A stretch of 38,231 bases of DNA from DASYYE01 sp035946955 (GTDB lineage Bacteria; Actinomycetota; Actinomycetes; Streptosporangiales; Streptosporangiaceae): contig DASYYE010000502.1 of assembly GCA_035946955.1 (NCBI GenBank), positions 1 through 38,231 on the forward strand, given 5' to 3'. The notes under the pieces were generated by a model, which worked only from the letters and a program-made list of their open reading frames with translations, was not told where the DNA came from and did not search any database. Made by a program: the position numbers and the translations under genes. Below, piece by piece: positions 23,915 through 32,299 of the stretch (position 1 is the first letter of the stretch; each line of letters starts with the position of its first letter).

Positions 23915-24120
23915 CGTCCGGCGAGGCAGCATGGGCCCGGTCCTGGCCGCATAGGCTTGAGGGCCACGGTCCCAGGCGTAACCCCCAGCAGGCTTTCAGG
24001 TTGCGTCCAGGAACGTGCCGCTAACTGGTGGTGTGCCTGGGGCCGGGGAACGCCCATGGTCCTCGGCCCCTGGCACCCGCAGCGGAGTGAAGGACACTTC
24101 CGGCGCAAAGGGTGGTGGAG

Positions 24121-25701
24121 ATGCAGGACGGTCAGGGCATCGGCAACCCCGAGCCCGAGAGTCCACAGGAGGCCGCGCCCCTGCCCGCCAGTGCCGCCCC
24201 CGCTGAGGCCGGGCCCGTCGGCTCCGCGGCTGCTGAGTCCGCGGCCCCGCCAGCGTCGCAGGGACTCTGGTTCCCCCCAGCGCGATCGGACTACACACAA
24301 CCCGGGGCCGGCGGCTGGGCGCCCCCGCAGGGTGGGCAGACATCGTGGGACCCCACCAGCGGGGACCCGGGCCAGGCCGGTGGCGGCTACGCGCCGCCCG
24401 GTGGGTACGCGCAGTATGGGCAGCCCGGCGGGTACGGCGGAGGCTTCGGCGCGCCGGGGCCCGGGAACCGCAGCGGCCGGTTCAGCCGCGCCTTCATCTA
24501 CCTGGTCGTGGCGGTGCTGGCGGCCGGTGCGGGCGCCGGTGCTGTCTTCTTCCTCCAGCACGGCAGGCCAGCGCCAACGCAGGTCGCCGTGCCCGACCGG
24601 AACTTCGGCACCTGCAGCATCAATGAGCCGTCAGTGGTCAGCCGGGTCGAGCCCGGAGTCGTGGACATCACCTCGCAGATGCCGTACTCGGACGAGCTGG
24701 CCAAGGGCACCGGGATGGTGCTGTCCGCCACCGGCCTGGTGCTGACCAACAACCACGTGGTGACGGGGGCGACCAAGATCTCCGTGACGACGGTCACCAA
24801 CGGCCACCACTACAGGGCCGAGATCGTCGGCACCGACGCCACCGACGACGTCGCCCTCCTCAAGCTGACCGGTGCCTCGGACCTGGCGACCATCACCACG
24901 GGCAACTCCGACAAGGTCACCAGAGGGACACCGGTGGTTGCCATCGGCAACCTGCGAGGCCGGGGTGGCACCCCGACCGCGATGGCCGGCTGCATCACCC
25001 ACCTGAACCAGGACATCAGCGCCAGCGACCCGGGTGCCGCGACGACGGAGCACCTCACCGGCATGCTGGAGACCGACGCGCCCATTGGTGAAGGCGACTC
25101 CGGTGGACCGCTGGCGAACTCGGCCGGGCAGGTCATCGGCATGGACACCGCCGCGAACCAGCAGTTCCTCGGCGGCAATGGCACCAACCTGGGGTATGCG
25201 ATCCCAATCAACCATGCCCTGGCCATCGCACACCTGATCACCACCGGGCACAGCACCAAGACCGTGCTCATTGGCCGCCCCCCCTTCATAGGCATCACGA
25301 TCGCGAGCAATGGCGGCAACAACGTCAGCACCGCTCCGGACCCGAAGACGCAGTTCCAGCAACTGCAGGCAGCAGCCCGCAAGAGTGGCGTCGGCCCGGT
25401 GGATTCCAGCCGGAGCTGCATGACCGCCAACCTGGGTGACCCCGTCCCGTCCCATATCGCCTCGGTCCCTTCCGGGACGCTGATCGCTGGCGTGTTCTGC
25501 CGCACGCCAGCGGATGTGGCGGGAATGAAGGCCGGTGACGTGATCGTGTCCGTGGGTGGCCACCCCGTTTCCTCGCCCGCGTCGCTGCGGACGGTGATGG
25601 GGGCGCTTCATCCGGGGCAGTCAGTCCCCGTCACCTGGGTCACGCTGGATGGGCTGCACAAGACCGCTTCGGTGCTCCTGGCAGAGGGTCCAGCCAAGTG
25701 A
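24121..25701 (+). CDS. Membrane-anchored HtrA/DegP-like serine protease with PDZ domain
   Basis: 526 residues from ATG 24121 (GTG 24112 and 24115 also in frame). Cytoplasmic tail (1-122) rich in Pro, Gly and Tyr (GGYAPPGGYAQYG). One TM helix (FIYLVVAVLAAGAGAGAVFF, about 125-144). S1C protease domain: His212 in LTNNHVVTG, Asp243 in TDDVALLKL, Ser327 in GEGDSGGPL. The PDZ domain is at the C-terminus (DVAGMKAGDVIVSVGGHPV, then LHPGQSVPVTWV). Extra Cys residues (FGTCSI, SRSCMT, GVFCRT) could form disulphides outside the cell. It is a likely envelope quality-control or signalling protease. The insert between protease and PDZ (about 400-460) is longer than usual. Confidence 0.92.
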   Translation: MQDGQGIGNPEPESPQEAAPLPASAAPAEAGPVGSAAAESAAPPASQGLWFPPARSDYTQPGAGGWAPPQGGQTSWDPTSGDPGQAGGGYAPPGGYAQYGQPGGYGGGFGAPGPGNRSGRFSRAFIYLVVAVLAAGAGAGAVFFLQHGRPAPTQVAVPDRNFGTCSINEPSVVSRVEPGVVDITSQMPYSDELAKGTGMVLSATGLVLTNNHVVTGATKISVTTVTNGHHYRAEIVGTDATDDVALLKLTGASDLATITTGNSDKVTRGTPVVAIGNLRGRGGTPTAMAGCITHLNQDISASDPGAATTEHLTGMLETDAPIGEGDSGGPLANSAGQVIGMDTAANQQFLGGNGTNLGYAIPINHALAIAHLITTGHSTKTVLIGRPPFIGITIASNGGNNVSTAPDPKTQFQQLQAAARKSGVGPVDSSRSCMTANLGDPVPSHIASVPSGTLIAGVFCRTPADVAGMKAGDVIVSVGGHPVSSPASLRTVMGALHPGQSVPVTWVTLDGLHKTASVLLAEGPAK

Positions 25702-25741
25702 CGCCAAACGCCGGGGCGAGCCCGGTGCGGGCACACGCCGC

Positions 25742-26821
25742 CTAGCCGGTGAGCCAGGCCAGCAGCGTGGTTTCGCAGGAAAAGATCTCGTCCGTGGATG
25801 CGTGCTCACCAGGCGTGTGCGCGAGCTCAGGGTCTCCAGGGCCATAGTTGAGGGCCGGGATGCCGAGTGAGGCGAACCTGGCCACATCGGTCCAGCCAAG
25901 TTTGGCCCGGGGCGTGCCGCCCACCGCTGCCAGCAGGGACGCCGCAGCTGGGTGGTCCAGGCCGGGCGACGCGGCCGGTGACGAGTCGGTGACCGTCACC
26001 GGGAACCCCCCGAACACCGCGCGCACGTGGGCTACTGCCTCATCTTCGGTCCGGTCGGGGGCGAAGCGGTAGTTCACCGTGACCACGCACTCGTCCGGGA
26101 CCACATTGCCCGCGACCCCACCACGGATGCCGACGGCGTTCAGGCCTTCCCGGTACCGCAGCCCGCCGACCTCCGGCTGGCGGGGCTCATAGGCGCGCAG
26201 CACCTCGAGGATGGCCCCTGCCCCGTGGATGGCGTTGCGCCCCATCCAGGACCGGGCCGTGTGCGCCCGCGCTCCGGTGGTGGTGACCTCGGCACGCATC
26301 GTCCCCTGGCACCCGCCTTCGATCACCGCGCTGGTGGGCTCCATGAGGACCGCGAGGTCGCCTGCGAGCAGCGCCGGGTCGTGCCGTGCCAGCCGTCCCA
26401 GCCCATTGCGTTCTGCCTCGACCTCTTCGCAGTCGTAGAACACGTACGTCACGTCCCGGACTGGCCCGGTGAGCTCCGCCGCCACCCGTAGCATCACCGC
26501 CACCCCTGACTTCATGTCGCAGCTGCCGCAGCCGTGGAGCACCCCATCCTGCATGCGGGAGGGGACATTGCCCGCGATGGGCACGGTGTCGATGTGGCCG
26601 GCGATGACCACACGCTGCCGGTGGCCGAGCATGGTCCGCGCGACGACCGTGTTGCCGTAGCGCTCCACGGCCAGGTGCGGGCGGGCCCGCAGAGCGGTCT
26701 CGATCGCATCGGCCAGCGGGCCTTCGGTGCCGCTCACCGAGGGGACGTCCACCAGCCGGGCCGCCAGGGCAGCGGCGTCGAGGCCGAGGTCAAGCCCCAC
26801 ACCGGAAGCATCGAGAGTCAC
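25742..26821 (-). CDS. dapE: Succinyl-diaminopimelate desuccinylase
   Basis: 359 residues, GTG 26821 with AAGGAG nine bases upstream. M20 metallopeptidase fold of the actinobacterial DapE type: metal ligand His76 with Asp78 in AGHIDTVP, Asp102 in GSCDMKSG, catalytic Glu133 and ligand Glu134 in DCEEVEAERNGLG, and C-terminal His in ELAHTPGEHAS. The lid domain is marked by GRNAIHGAG. It cleaves N-succinyl-LL-2,6-diaminopimelate to LL-diaminopimelate and succinate in the lysine and peptidoglycan precursor pathway. No other lysine genes are nearby. The 86-base leader can fold in two ways (see regulatory feature). Confidence 0.93.
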   Translation of the reverse strand: MTLDASGVGLDLGLDAAALAARLVDVPSVSGTEGPLADAIETALRARPHLAVERYGNTVVARTMLGHRQRVVIAGHIDTVPIAGNVPSRMQDGVLHGCGSCDMKSGVAVMLRVAAELTGPVRDVTYVFYDCEEVEAERNGLGRLARHDPALLAGDLAVLMEPTSAVIEGGCQGTMRAEVTTTGARAHTARSWMGRNAIHGAGAILEVLRAYEPRQPEVGGLRYREGLNAVGIRGGVAGNVVPDECVVTVNYRFAPDRTEDEAVAHVRAVFGGFPVTVTDSSPAASPGLDHPAAASLLAAVGGTPRAKLGWTDVARFASLGIPALNYGPGDPELAHTPGEHASTDEIFSCETTLLAWLTG

Positions 26822-26831
26822 GAGCCCGCTC

Positions 26832-26879
26832 CTTCACTTCGCTGAAGACTTCCCGGTCACAGTCAATGAGCAGTCTTCA
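26832..26879 (-). promoter_or_regulatory. dapE leader with two mutually exclusive hairpins (candidate SD switch)
   Basis: Read on the minus strand: TGAAGACT (26879-26872), 21 bases, its exact complement AGTCTTCA (26850-26843), six bases, then TGAAG (26836-26832), which is the start of the TGAAGGAG ribosome-binding segment of dapE. The central segment can pair with the first copy (8 bp) or with the last (5 bp plus a G-U), and the second pairing would cover the ribosome site. The arrangement is that of a translational attenuator. The short stems make it only a candidate; it could also be a simple terminator or operator. Confidence 0.45.
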
Positions 26880-26907
26880 CGATCACGGGCAGGCCCGCGA
26901 GGCGGGG

Positions 26908-27717
26908 TCAGCCGGTGCGGATGGGGGCGTCGCTGGCGCGCAGGGGAGCGAGGTCGGGGCGCTTGGGGGACAGGCCGTCTCCGGAGGAGATGCCCCGCAT
27001 GCGGCGGGCGACCCAGGGCGCCGCATGCACCCTGGCCCAGTGGAGGTCCACCCGGCGTGCCGCGGCCCACGCCCGCGCACTCGACGACGCTGCGCTGACA
27101 GCGGGTGGCCACGGCTCCCGCCAGTCCTGCGTCACCGGCACACCGAGCACCTCGCAGGTGCGCAGCGCGACGCGACGGTGAGCGTCCGGTGTCATGTGCA
27201 GCCGGTCGCTGCCCCAGGCGCGTGTGTCCCGGAGCATGTCCATGGCCCACAGGTCCACCACGGGGCACTGGTGCCGGTCCGCGATCACCCGCAGGTGCAT
27301 GTTGTAGGCGGCCACCCGGCCGCGGATGAGCTTCAGCACCGGGAAGCGCGGGTCGAAGCCGGTGAAGATGAGCACCTGGCAGCCGGCCATGAGAAGGGTC
27401 CGCACCACCTCGTCGAAGGACTGGGCGAGCGCGTCCGGGTCGGCCTTCAGCTGGAGCAGGTCGTTACCCCCAGCCGCGAGGCTGACCAGGTCCGGTGCCA
27501 TCGCGATGGCATCGGGCACCTGTTCCTCTGCGACCTGCCGCAGCACCTTGCCCCGCAGAGCCAGGTTGGCGTAGCGCAACCCGGGCTGGTCCGCCGCGAG
27601 GTGCTCGGCGAACCGGTCCGCCCAGCCCCGGAACCCCTGCCGGTCTAGGCATGGGTCATCCAGCCCTTCCGTAAAGCTGTCCCCCAGCGCGACGTAAGCG
27701 CCGATGTGTGAGGTCAA
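26908..27717 (-). CDS. SGNH/GDSL-family hydrolase
   Basis: 269 residues from TTG 27717, with GGGGAGGGG eight bases upstream; the longer open frame to 28026 lacks a better start and overlaps the divergent promoter region. Block I VALGDSFTEG with nucleophile Ser14, block II Gly55 in NLALRGKV, block III GGND with Asn84, and block V DRLHMTPDAH with Asp170 and His173. No signal peptide, so cytoplasmic. An esterase/lipase or acyl-hydrolase role is expected; the substrate is unknown. The C-terminal 50 residues are basic and Arg/Ala-rich. Upstream of dapE in the same direction, 86 bases apart. Confidence 0.92.
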   Translation of the reverse strand: MTSHIGAYVALGDSFTEGLDDPCLDRQGFRGWADRFAEHLAADQPGLRYANLALRGKVLRQVAEEQVPDAIAMAPDLVSLAAGGNDLLQLKADPDALAQSFDEVVRTLLMAGCQVLIFTGFDPRFPVLKLIRGRVAAYNMHLRVIADRHQCPVVDLWAMDMLRDTRAWGSDRLHMTPDAHRRVALRTCEVLGVPVTQDWREPWPPAVSAASSSARAWAAARRVDLHWARVHAAPWVARRMRGISSGDGLSPKRPDLAPLRASDAPIRTG

Positions 27718-27907
27718 TTCGTGATCCCCTCCCCGCCCCCCAGGGCTCGCACCGCCCAACAGATAGGTCTTTCCCCACCAGGCGCTGCGTACGCCGTGCG
27801 TTTCTGACCTGCGTGAATATCCATTATTGCGGACCTGGGGAACAGGTGCAGGCTCTGCGCACCGGCGCGGCGCCGCACCATGTCTGCCCGGCAGGCAGAC
27901 TTGCTGC

Positions 27908-29308
27908 ATGAATCTGGCTCCACGGGTCGTGGCCGCGATATCCCTGACCGTCTGCCTTGCCGTGGCCGCGTGCAGCGGGGGGACCGCGCCAGGCCCTGCC
28001 CGCACCGGCCGCCCACCCGCCACCACGCCAGCGGCGCTCAGCAGTGGCCCTACGGACTCCTCCCAGGACTGGCCGGCCTACCACCGGGACGCGGCCCGGA
28101 CCGGGGACGCACCCGGGCTCCCGCCCGCTGGCGCGCTGTCCATCGCCTGGCGGCGCACCCTCGACGGTGCCGTGTACGGGCAGCCGCTGGCCATCCACGG
28201 CCTGGTGGTCGCCGGCACCGAAGGGGGCAGTGTCTACGGGCTCAGCGCGGCCGATGGGCACGTCCGCTGGCGTGTCCACGTGGGCACGCCGGTCCCGCTC
28301 TCGAGCCTGCCGTGCGGTGACATCGACCCGCTGGGCATCACCAGCACTCCTGTGTACGATCCCGCGACAGGCCTGGTCTACGCGGTCGCTGAGACCACCG
28401 GGTTCCACCACGTGCTGGTCGGCATCGACGTCAGCAACGGCACTGTGCGGTTCCAGCGCAACATCCCCACACCAGACGCGCGGCCCCGGTACGACCAGCA
28501 GCGGTCAGCGCTGGCCGTGGACGGCGGACGGGTGTACCTGACGTTCGGGGGACTCGCGGGGGACTGCGGGCCGTACCGCGGCTCGGTCGTGGGCATCCCT
28601 GTGTCCGGGCAGGGACCGCTGGTCTCCTACCAGGTGCCCACACGCGACAGGGGCGGCATCTGGGCGTCAGGCGGGCCGGTCGCCGGGCCGGACGGCACGC
28701 TCTATGTGCCTGTAGGCAACGGGGCCGCCACTGCGCCGCCCTATGACGGCAGTGACTCGGTGACCGCGTTGAGCCCGGGCCTGCACCGGCTGGGGATCTT
28801 CGCCCCGGTCACCTGGGCGGCTGACAACGCGAGCGACAGCGACCTCGGCTCGACGTCGGTGGCGCTGCTGCCAGGCGGGCGGCTGCTCACGGTCGGCAAG
28901 CGTGGCACCGGGTACCTGCTGGACGTTCATCACCTCACCGGGGTCGGCTACGAGGTGAGCCAGGCGCCGGTGTGCGGGGCCTACGGCGGGATGTCGGCGG
29001 CCGGCTCGGTCGCCTACGTGCCGTGCGGGTCGGGCGGGATGGCTGCGGTGGGAGTGACCGGGAACGCGTTCCGGGTGCTGTGGCGCGGGCCGGCCGCTGC
29101 GGCGGGCTCACCTGTGCTGGGCGGTGGCGCGGTCTGGGTCGACGACTACGGCAGTGGTGTGCTGTACGAACTGGACCCAGCCACCGGCCAGGTGCGCCAC
29201 CAACTCAGCCTGGGCGGGGCACTGCCGCACTTCACCTCCCCATCGCTGTACGGCTCCCTGGTCCTGCTAGGCACCATGTCCGGTGTGGTGGCCGTCCACG
29301 GCGCCTAG
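27908..29308 (+). CDS. PQQ-like beta-propeller lipoprotein
   Basis: 466 residues from ATG 27908 (the frame is open upstream to 27827 but the signal peptide begins here; no strong ribosome site is seen). Signal ends in lipobox LAVAAC, Cys near residue 20. A short Thr/Pro linker (about 25-55) leads into DWPAYHRDAARTGDAPG, the typical N-terminal strand of PQQ-like repeat proteins. About seven blades follow, including VYGLSAADGHVRWRVHVGT, VGIDVSNGTVRFQRNIPT and LYELDPATGQVRHQLSLGG. Several Cys pairs (CGDIDP, AGDCGPY, PVCGAYGG, PCGSGG) could staple blades. No catalytic residues recognised; it is an envelope binding or scaffold protein. Divergent from the SGNH hydrolase gene. Confidence 0.88.
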   Translation: MNLAPRVVAAISLTVCLAVAACSGGTAPGPARTGRPPATTPAALSSGPTDSSQDWPAYHRDAARTGDAPGLPPAGALSIAWRRTLDGAVYGQPLAIHGLVVAGTEGGSVYGLSAADGHVRWRVHVGTPVPLSSLPCGDIDPLGITSTPVYDPATGLVYAVAETTGFHHVLVGIDVSNGTVRFQRNIPTPDARPRYDQQRSALAVDGGRVYLTFGGLAGDCGPYRGSVVGIPVSGQGPLVSYQVPTRDRGGIWASGGPVAGPDGTLYVPVGNGAATAPPYDGSDSVTALSPGLHRLGIFAPVTWAADNASDSDLGSTSVALLPGGRLLTVGKRGTGYLLDVHHLTGVGYEVSQAPVCGAYGGMSAAGSVAYVPCGSGGMAAVGVTGNAFRVLWRGPAAAAGSPVLGGGAVWVDDYGSGVLYELDPATGQVRHQLSLGGALPHFTSPSLYGSLVLLGTMSGVVAVHGA

Positions 29309-29555
29309 TGGCGGACCATTATGTGAGGCCGGCATCCTCGGATCGGCACCCACACAGGTACGTGGCACTGGTCCCCCTGATCTGGATCGTCATCGCCGTC
29401 ATCAACGCCCACAGGCACTGCCCTCAGAGCGCTCCGCTCTAACGGATCCAAATCCCGGGGGCCCAGTGACAGGTGACTGGGCCACGACCTGCTGGACGTC
29501 GAGCGATCTCGGGCCGCGACCGACGCGTGGCAAAGCCTGGATGATCATCGTGACC

Positions 29556-29612
29556 ATGATCAATGTACCGTCACAGACAAAAGTTTCTCCGTACCGGTAC
29601 ATCGATCATGGA
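29556..29612 (-). repeat. Repeat copy A, with terminal inverted arms and a short conserved frame
   Basis: ATGATCAATGTACC (29556-29569) and GGTACATCGATCAT (29596-29609) are complements with one mismatch around a 26-base centre. Read on the minus strand, the copy encodes MYRYGETFVCDGTLIMV from an ATG at 29602. Copy C encodes MYRYGQSFLRERTSILV; residues M, Y, R, Y, G, F, T, I and V match and most differences are conservative. No strong ribosome site is evident. Confidence 0.55.
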
Positions 29613-29651
29613 GTGTCGGTGCCTCCCCGGCAGGTCCGGTCAGGCCTGGGG

Positions 29652-29680
29652 ATGATCGATGTCCCGTCACGGACGGAAGG
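29652..29680 (-). repeat. Repeat copy B, partial
   Basis: ATGATCGATGTCCCGTCACG with the next GAC matches the first 23 bases of copy A at 20 positions. Only this half is present; the GGTACATCGAT arm is missing. On the minus strand it reads VRDGTSII, aligning with VCDGTLIM of copy A. Confidence 0.5.
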
Positions 29681-29704
29681 GGGGCCGCAGCCAACCCTGT
29701 CTAC

Positions 29705-29763
29705 CAAGATCGATGTGCGCTCGCGGAGAAAAGATTGTCCATATCGGTACATCGATCACTGGA
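29705..29763 (-). repeat. Repeat copy C
   Basis: GATCGATGTG at the left and CGGTACATCGATCA (29745-29758) at the right; the right arm is identical over 14 bases to copy A (29595-29608), and the core AAAAG-TT-TCC is shared. Minus-strand reading starts at an ATG near 29752 and gives MYRYGQSFLRERTSILV. It abuts the 3' end of the glycoside-hydrolase-like gene. Confidence 0.55.
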
Positions 29764-29771
29764 ATCTATGT

Positions 29772-30680
29772 TCAGCGCGCGGTCTGGATGGCGCTGAAGA
29801 CCTTCTTGATCCCTGGGATCCGCGGGTCGTTGGTGGCGCCGATGGCATTGACCGGGTGTGGGCCGGGTGAGTCGTCGAAGTAGATCGCACCCAGCCCGAA
29901 GCTGCCGCTCGCGGCCAGGTGGGCCAAGTAGTTGCAGTACAGAGTCCACCACGGCATCGTCATCGGGGCCAGGAAGGACTTCCCTGCGTGCCACCCCCAC
30001 TCGGCCAGGCCGACGGATATCCCGGCGGCTTTGGCCAGCGCTATCATCTTGTCGATTTTCACTCCGCCACGCAGCGCCGTGGCATAGTAATCCAGCCACA
30101 GTTCGTCCGGCGTGGGGTTGGACGGGAAGAAAGCCTCGGCGCGGCCTATCGACTGGCCATTGCAACCGGGACAATAGGCGCAGGAGACACCCGCATCCTT
30201 GATGACCGGCGCATAGTAACTCCAGTAAGCCTGCCATGTTTGCTGGCTTGTGAATGCCGTGTCGTTGGCTTCGGAGAAAAGCAGCACGCGGTAGTTTATG
30301 CCGGCCTTAGTGAGCATGGCCAGGTAGTTCGAAAGGGCGGTTTGCGCAGACGACGTCAGTGTCGTTGACGGCATGACCGATACGACGAACTGGCAGCCGT
30401 CCGGGGACAGCTGTGTCAGCTTTGGGTCCACCGATGTCGGGAACACGCTGCTGGTCAGCAGGAACTTCTGGATCGTCGTGGCCAGCGGCATACCGACATA
30501 ACCGTCCAGGATGTTGGCGGCCTGGACATAGTTCGTGACACCGGCGTAGGAGTGGAGATCCACGGTGGCGCCCACCAGTGGTGCGGTGGCAGTCCTGGAG
30601 TTGCGTGATGGCGGCAGTGCCACCGCCGCCGCAACGCCGGCCGCGCCGCCGAGGAACTCGCGCCGGGATACGCCTAGCAT
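29772..30680 (-). CDS. Tat-exported glycoside-hydrolase-like TIM-barrel protein
   Basis: 302 residues, ATG 30680 with GGAAGGAGG seven bases upstream. Twin-arginine signal SRREFLGGAAGVAAAVALP at residues 5-23. The mature part looks like a (beta/alpha)8 clan A hydrolase. Glu137 in LLFSEAND is a candidate acid/base and Glu227 in GISVGLAEWGWH a candidate nucleophile, at the ends of strands 4 and 7 as expected. TWQAYWSYYAPVIK and ELWLDYYAT are substrate-cleft-like helices. The exact GH family cannot be assigned. It is the second gene after the eight-repeat protein, 32 bases apart, so probably co-expressed. A longer reading frame to 30977 adds only antisense of that gene. Confidence 0.75.
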   Translation of the reverse strand: MLGVSRREFLGGAAGVAAAVALPPSRNSRTATAPLVGATVDLHSYAGVTNYVQAANILDGYVGMPLATTIQKFLLTSSVFPTSVDPKLTQLSPDGCQFVVSVMPSTTLTSSAQTALSNYLAMLTKAGINYRVLLFSEANDTAFTSQQTWQAYWSYYAPVIKDAGVSCAYCPGCNGQSIGRAEAFFPSNPTPDELWLDYYATALRGGVKIDKMIALAKAAGISVGLAEWGWHAGKSFLAPMTMPWWTLYCNYLAHLAASGSFGLGAIYFDDSPGPHPVNAIGATNDPRIPGIKKVFSAIQTAR

Positions 30681-30712
30681 GGTCCGTCCTCCTTCCTGGT
30701 CTGCCCGGTGGC

Positions 30713-32203
30713 TTACGGGCCGCCGGTCTCTTCGGCGACGAACGCCTGCTGCAAAGCCTGAGAGGTCGTGTAGTGCCCGCCGGTGCTGCAGTTCCCCGCC
30801 GAGGGGCACGACACCGCGTCGGTGCCGGCTGCCCCGCCCGCATTGAGGGCTGCTGTGCCGGGAACCTCTTCCGCGGTGCCCCAGGTGCCGCTGGCCTCGC
30901 TGGCGACGAACGCCTGCTCCTGCCCGGACGCATCTGAGTAGTAGCCGCCGAGGCTGCAGTCGCCCACGGCGCCACATGACACCGATACGGCCGAGGCACC
31001 GGGACTGCCCTGGTCGAGGGCAGCGGTGCCGGGAACTTCCTGGGCGGTGCCCCAGGTGCCGCCCGACTGGCCGACAGCGAACGCCTGACTGTCGAAGTTC
31101 GCATCCTCATACGCCCCGGCGGCGCTGCAGTTGCCCGGCGAGACGCACGACACCGAGTTGACAACGGCGAGCCCGGTGCTGTTCAGTGCCCCGATGCCGC
31201 CGACCTCATGGGCTGTCTTCCAGGTCCCGCCGTGCAGGCTGACCACGAACGCCTCGGTGGCGGGGGTGCTGTTCGTGTATTCGCCGCCCGCACTGCAGTA
31301 GGCCGCCGCGCTGCACGACACCGAAGAGACCGCAGCGTACCCGCCAGCGTTGAGGGCCGCCGTGCCCGGTACCTCCTGCGCGGTGTGCCAGGTGCCGCCA
31401 GTCTCGGTGACCACCAGTGCTTGTACCGTCGGGATGCCGGCAACGGATGTGGATGCGTAGTATCCGCCCGCGCCGCACGCGCCCGCCGCGGCGCACGACA
31501 CCGAGTTGATCGCAGCGTACCCGCCGGCGTTGAGGGTGGCCGTGCCCGGTACCTCCTGCGCGGTGTGCCAGGTGCCGCCGGTCTCAGTCGCAACGAACGC
31601 CTGCTGGTGGCCGGCGGCATCCGAGTAGAACCCACCTGCACTGCAGTTGCCCGCCGCGCCGCACGACACCGAAAGAACCTCGGCGCCGGGGCTGTGGTCG
31701 AGCGCGGCTGTGCCGGGGACCTCTTCCGCGGTGCCCCAGGTTCCGCCGGCCTGGTTGACAACGAACGCCTGCGCGTTGCCGGCGGCGTCCGAGTAGTACC
31801 CGCCAGCACTGCAGTCACCTGGGGCGGAACACGAGATCGAGTCGATCTGGGCGGTCCCGCCCGCGTTGAGGGCGGCGGAGCCGGGAACCTCTGCGGCAGT
31901 GCCCCACCGGCCACCACTCTCGGTCACGACAAGGGCCTGCTTGACTGGTTTGCCGCCAGCGGTACCGGATGCGTAGAACCCGCCGGCGCTGCAATTGCCC
32001 GCCGACTTGCACGACACGGAGGTGATGTCGGCACGCCCACCCGCGTTCAGGGCGTTGGTGCCGGGAACCTCCGCTGCGGTGCCCCAGGGGTCTTTTAGGT
32101 TAGCCGCGCTGGCGGCGGGCGCCATTGCACTGACACTTGTCAGGTAGCCAGAACACAACGCAGCCGCAGCGACCAGCACAGCCCAGCGCTGCCTCACGGT
32201 CAT
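30713..32203 (-). CDS. Secreted protein of eight tandem Cys-pair repeats
   Basis: 496 residues, ATG 32203 with GGGGAAGGGG just before it. Signal peptide VLVAAAALCSGYLTSVSAM with a cut near AASA. The rest is eight copies of a unit of about 56 residues: W(G/H/K)TA-x-EVPG-x-x-ALNAGG, then SVSC-x(5)-GNCSAGG(Y/F)Y, then QAFV-x-x-E-x-GGTW. Each unit has two Cys seven residues apart, probably one disulphide per blade. Copies differ by 10-40%, so duplication is not very recent. The repeats probably close into a beta-propeller, a type common in actinobacterial secreted proteins. Function is unknown; adhesion or glycan binding beside the hydrolase-like partner is inference. Confidence 0.85.
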   Translation of the reverse strand: MTVRQRWAVLVAAAALCSGYLTSVSAMAPAASAANLKDPWGTAAEVPGTNALNAGGRADITSVSCKSAGNCSAGGFYASGTAGGKPVKQALVVTESGGRWGTAAEVPGSAALNAGGTAQIDSISCSAPGDCSAGGYYSDAAGNAQAFVVNQAGGTWGTAEEVPGTAALDHSPGAEVLSVSCGAAGNCSAGGFYSDAAGHQQAFVATETGGTWHTAQEVPGTATLNAGGYAAINSVSCAAAGACGAGGYYASTSVAGIPTVQALVVTETGGTWHTAQEVPGTAALNAGGYAAVSSVSCSAAAYCSAGGEYTNSTPATEAFVVSLHGGTWKTAHEVGGIGALNSTGLAVVNSVSCVSPGNCSAAGAYEDANFDSQAFAVGQSGGTWGTAQEVPGTAALDQGSPGASAVSVSCGAVGDCSLGGYYSDASGQEQAFVASEASGTWGTAEEVPGTAALNAGGAAGTDAVSCPSAGNCSTGGHYTTSQALQQAFVAEETGGP

Positions 32204-32299
32204 CCCCTTCCCCGGTCCCGGTCAGCCCCATCACAGTAATCCTCTGATGTCGGCTTTCGTCAGGGCGTGGACCGGCCTGACGTAGTTATGGCCAGGTCT

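Larger units (their letters stand above)
29309..29771. other. Gene-free stretch holding a degenerate repeat cluster
   Basis: No gene of normal length is supported in these 463 bases. The left part (29309-29550) has no feature I can identify. The right part holds the repeats listed separately. GC is lower in the repeats than in the surrounding genes. Confidence 0.5.

Noticed and set aside
22922..23932. Long N-terminal extension of the aminotransferase frame
   Set aside because: Lies antisense to the deacetylase gene, whose CE4 motifs are intact; the extension shows no domain.
29402..29602. 66-residue minus-strand ORF beginning MYRYGETF
   Set aside because: Only the first 17 residues match the repeat family; the rest has no coding signal, so it is treated as part of the repeat and not as a gene.
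30713..32203. Regular spacing of similar DNA segments suggesting a CRISPR array
   Set aside because: The period is about 170 bases and follows protein repeats in frame; no short identical repeats with unique spacers.
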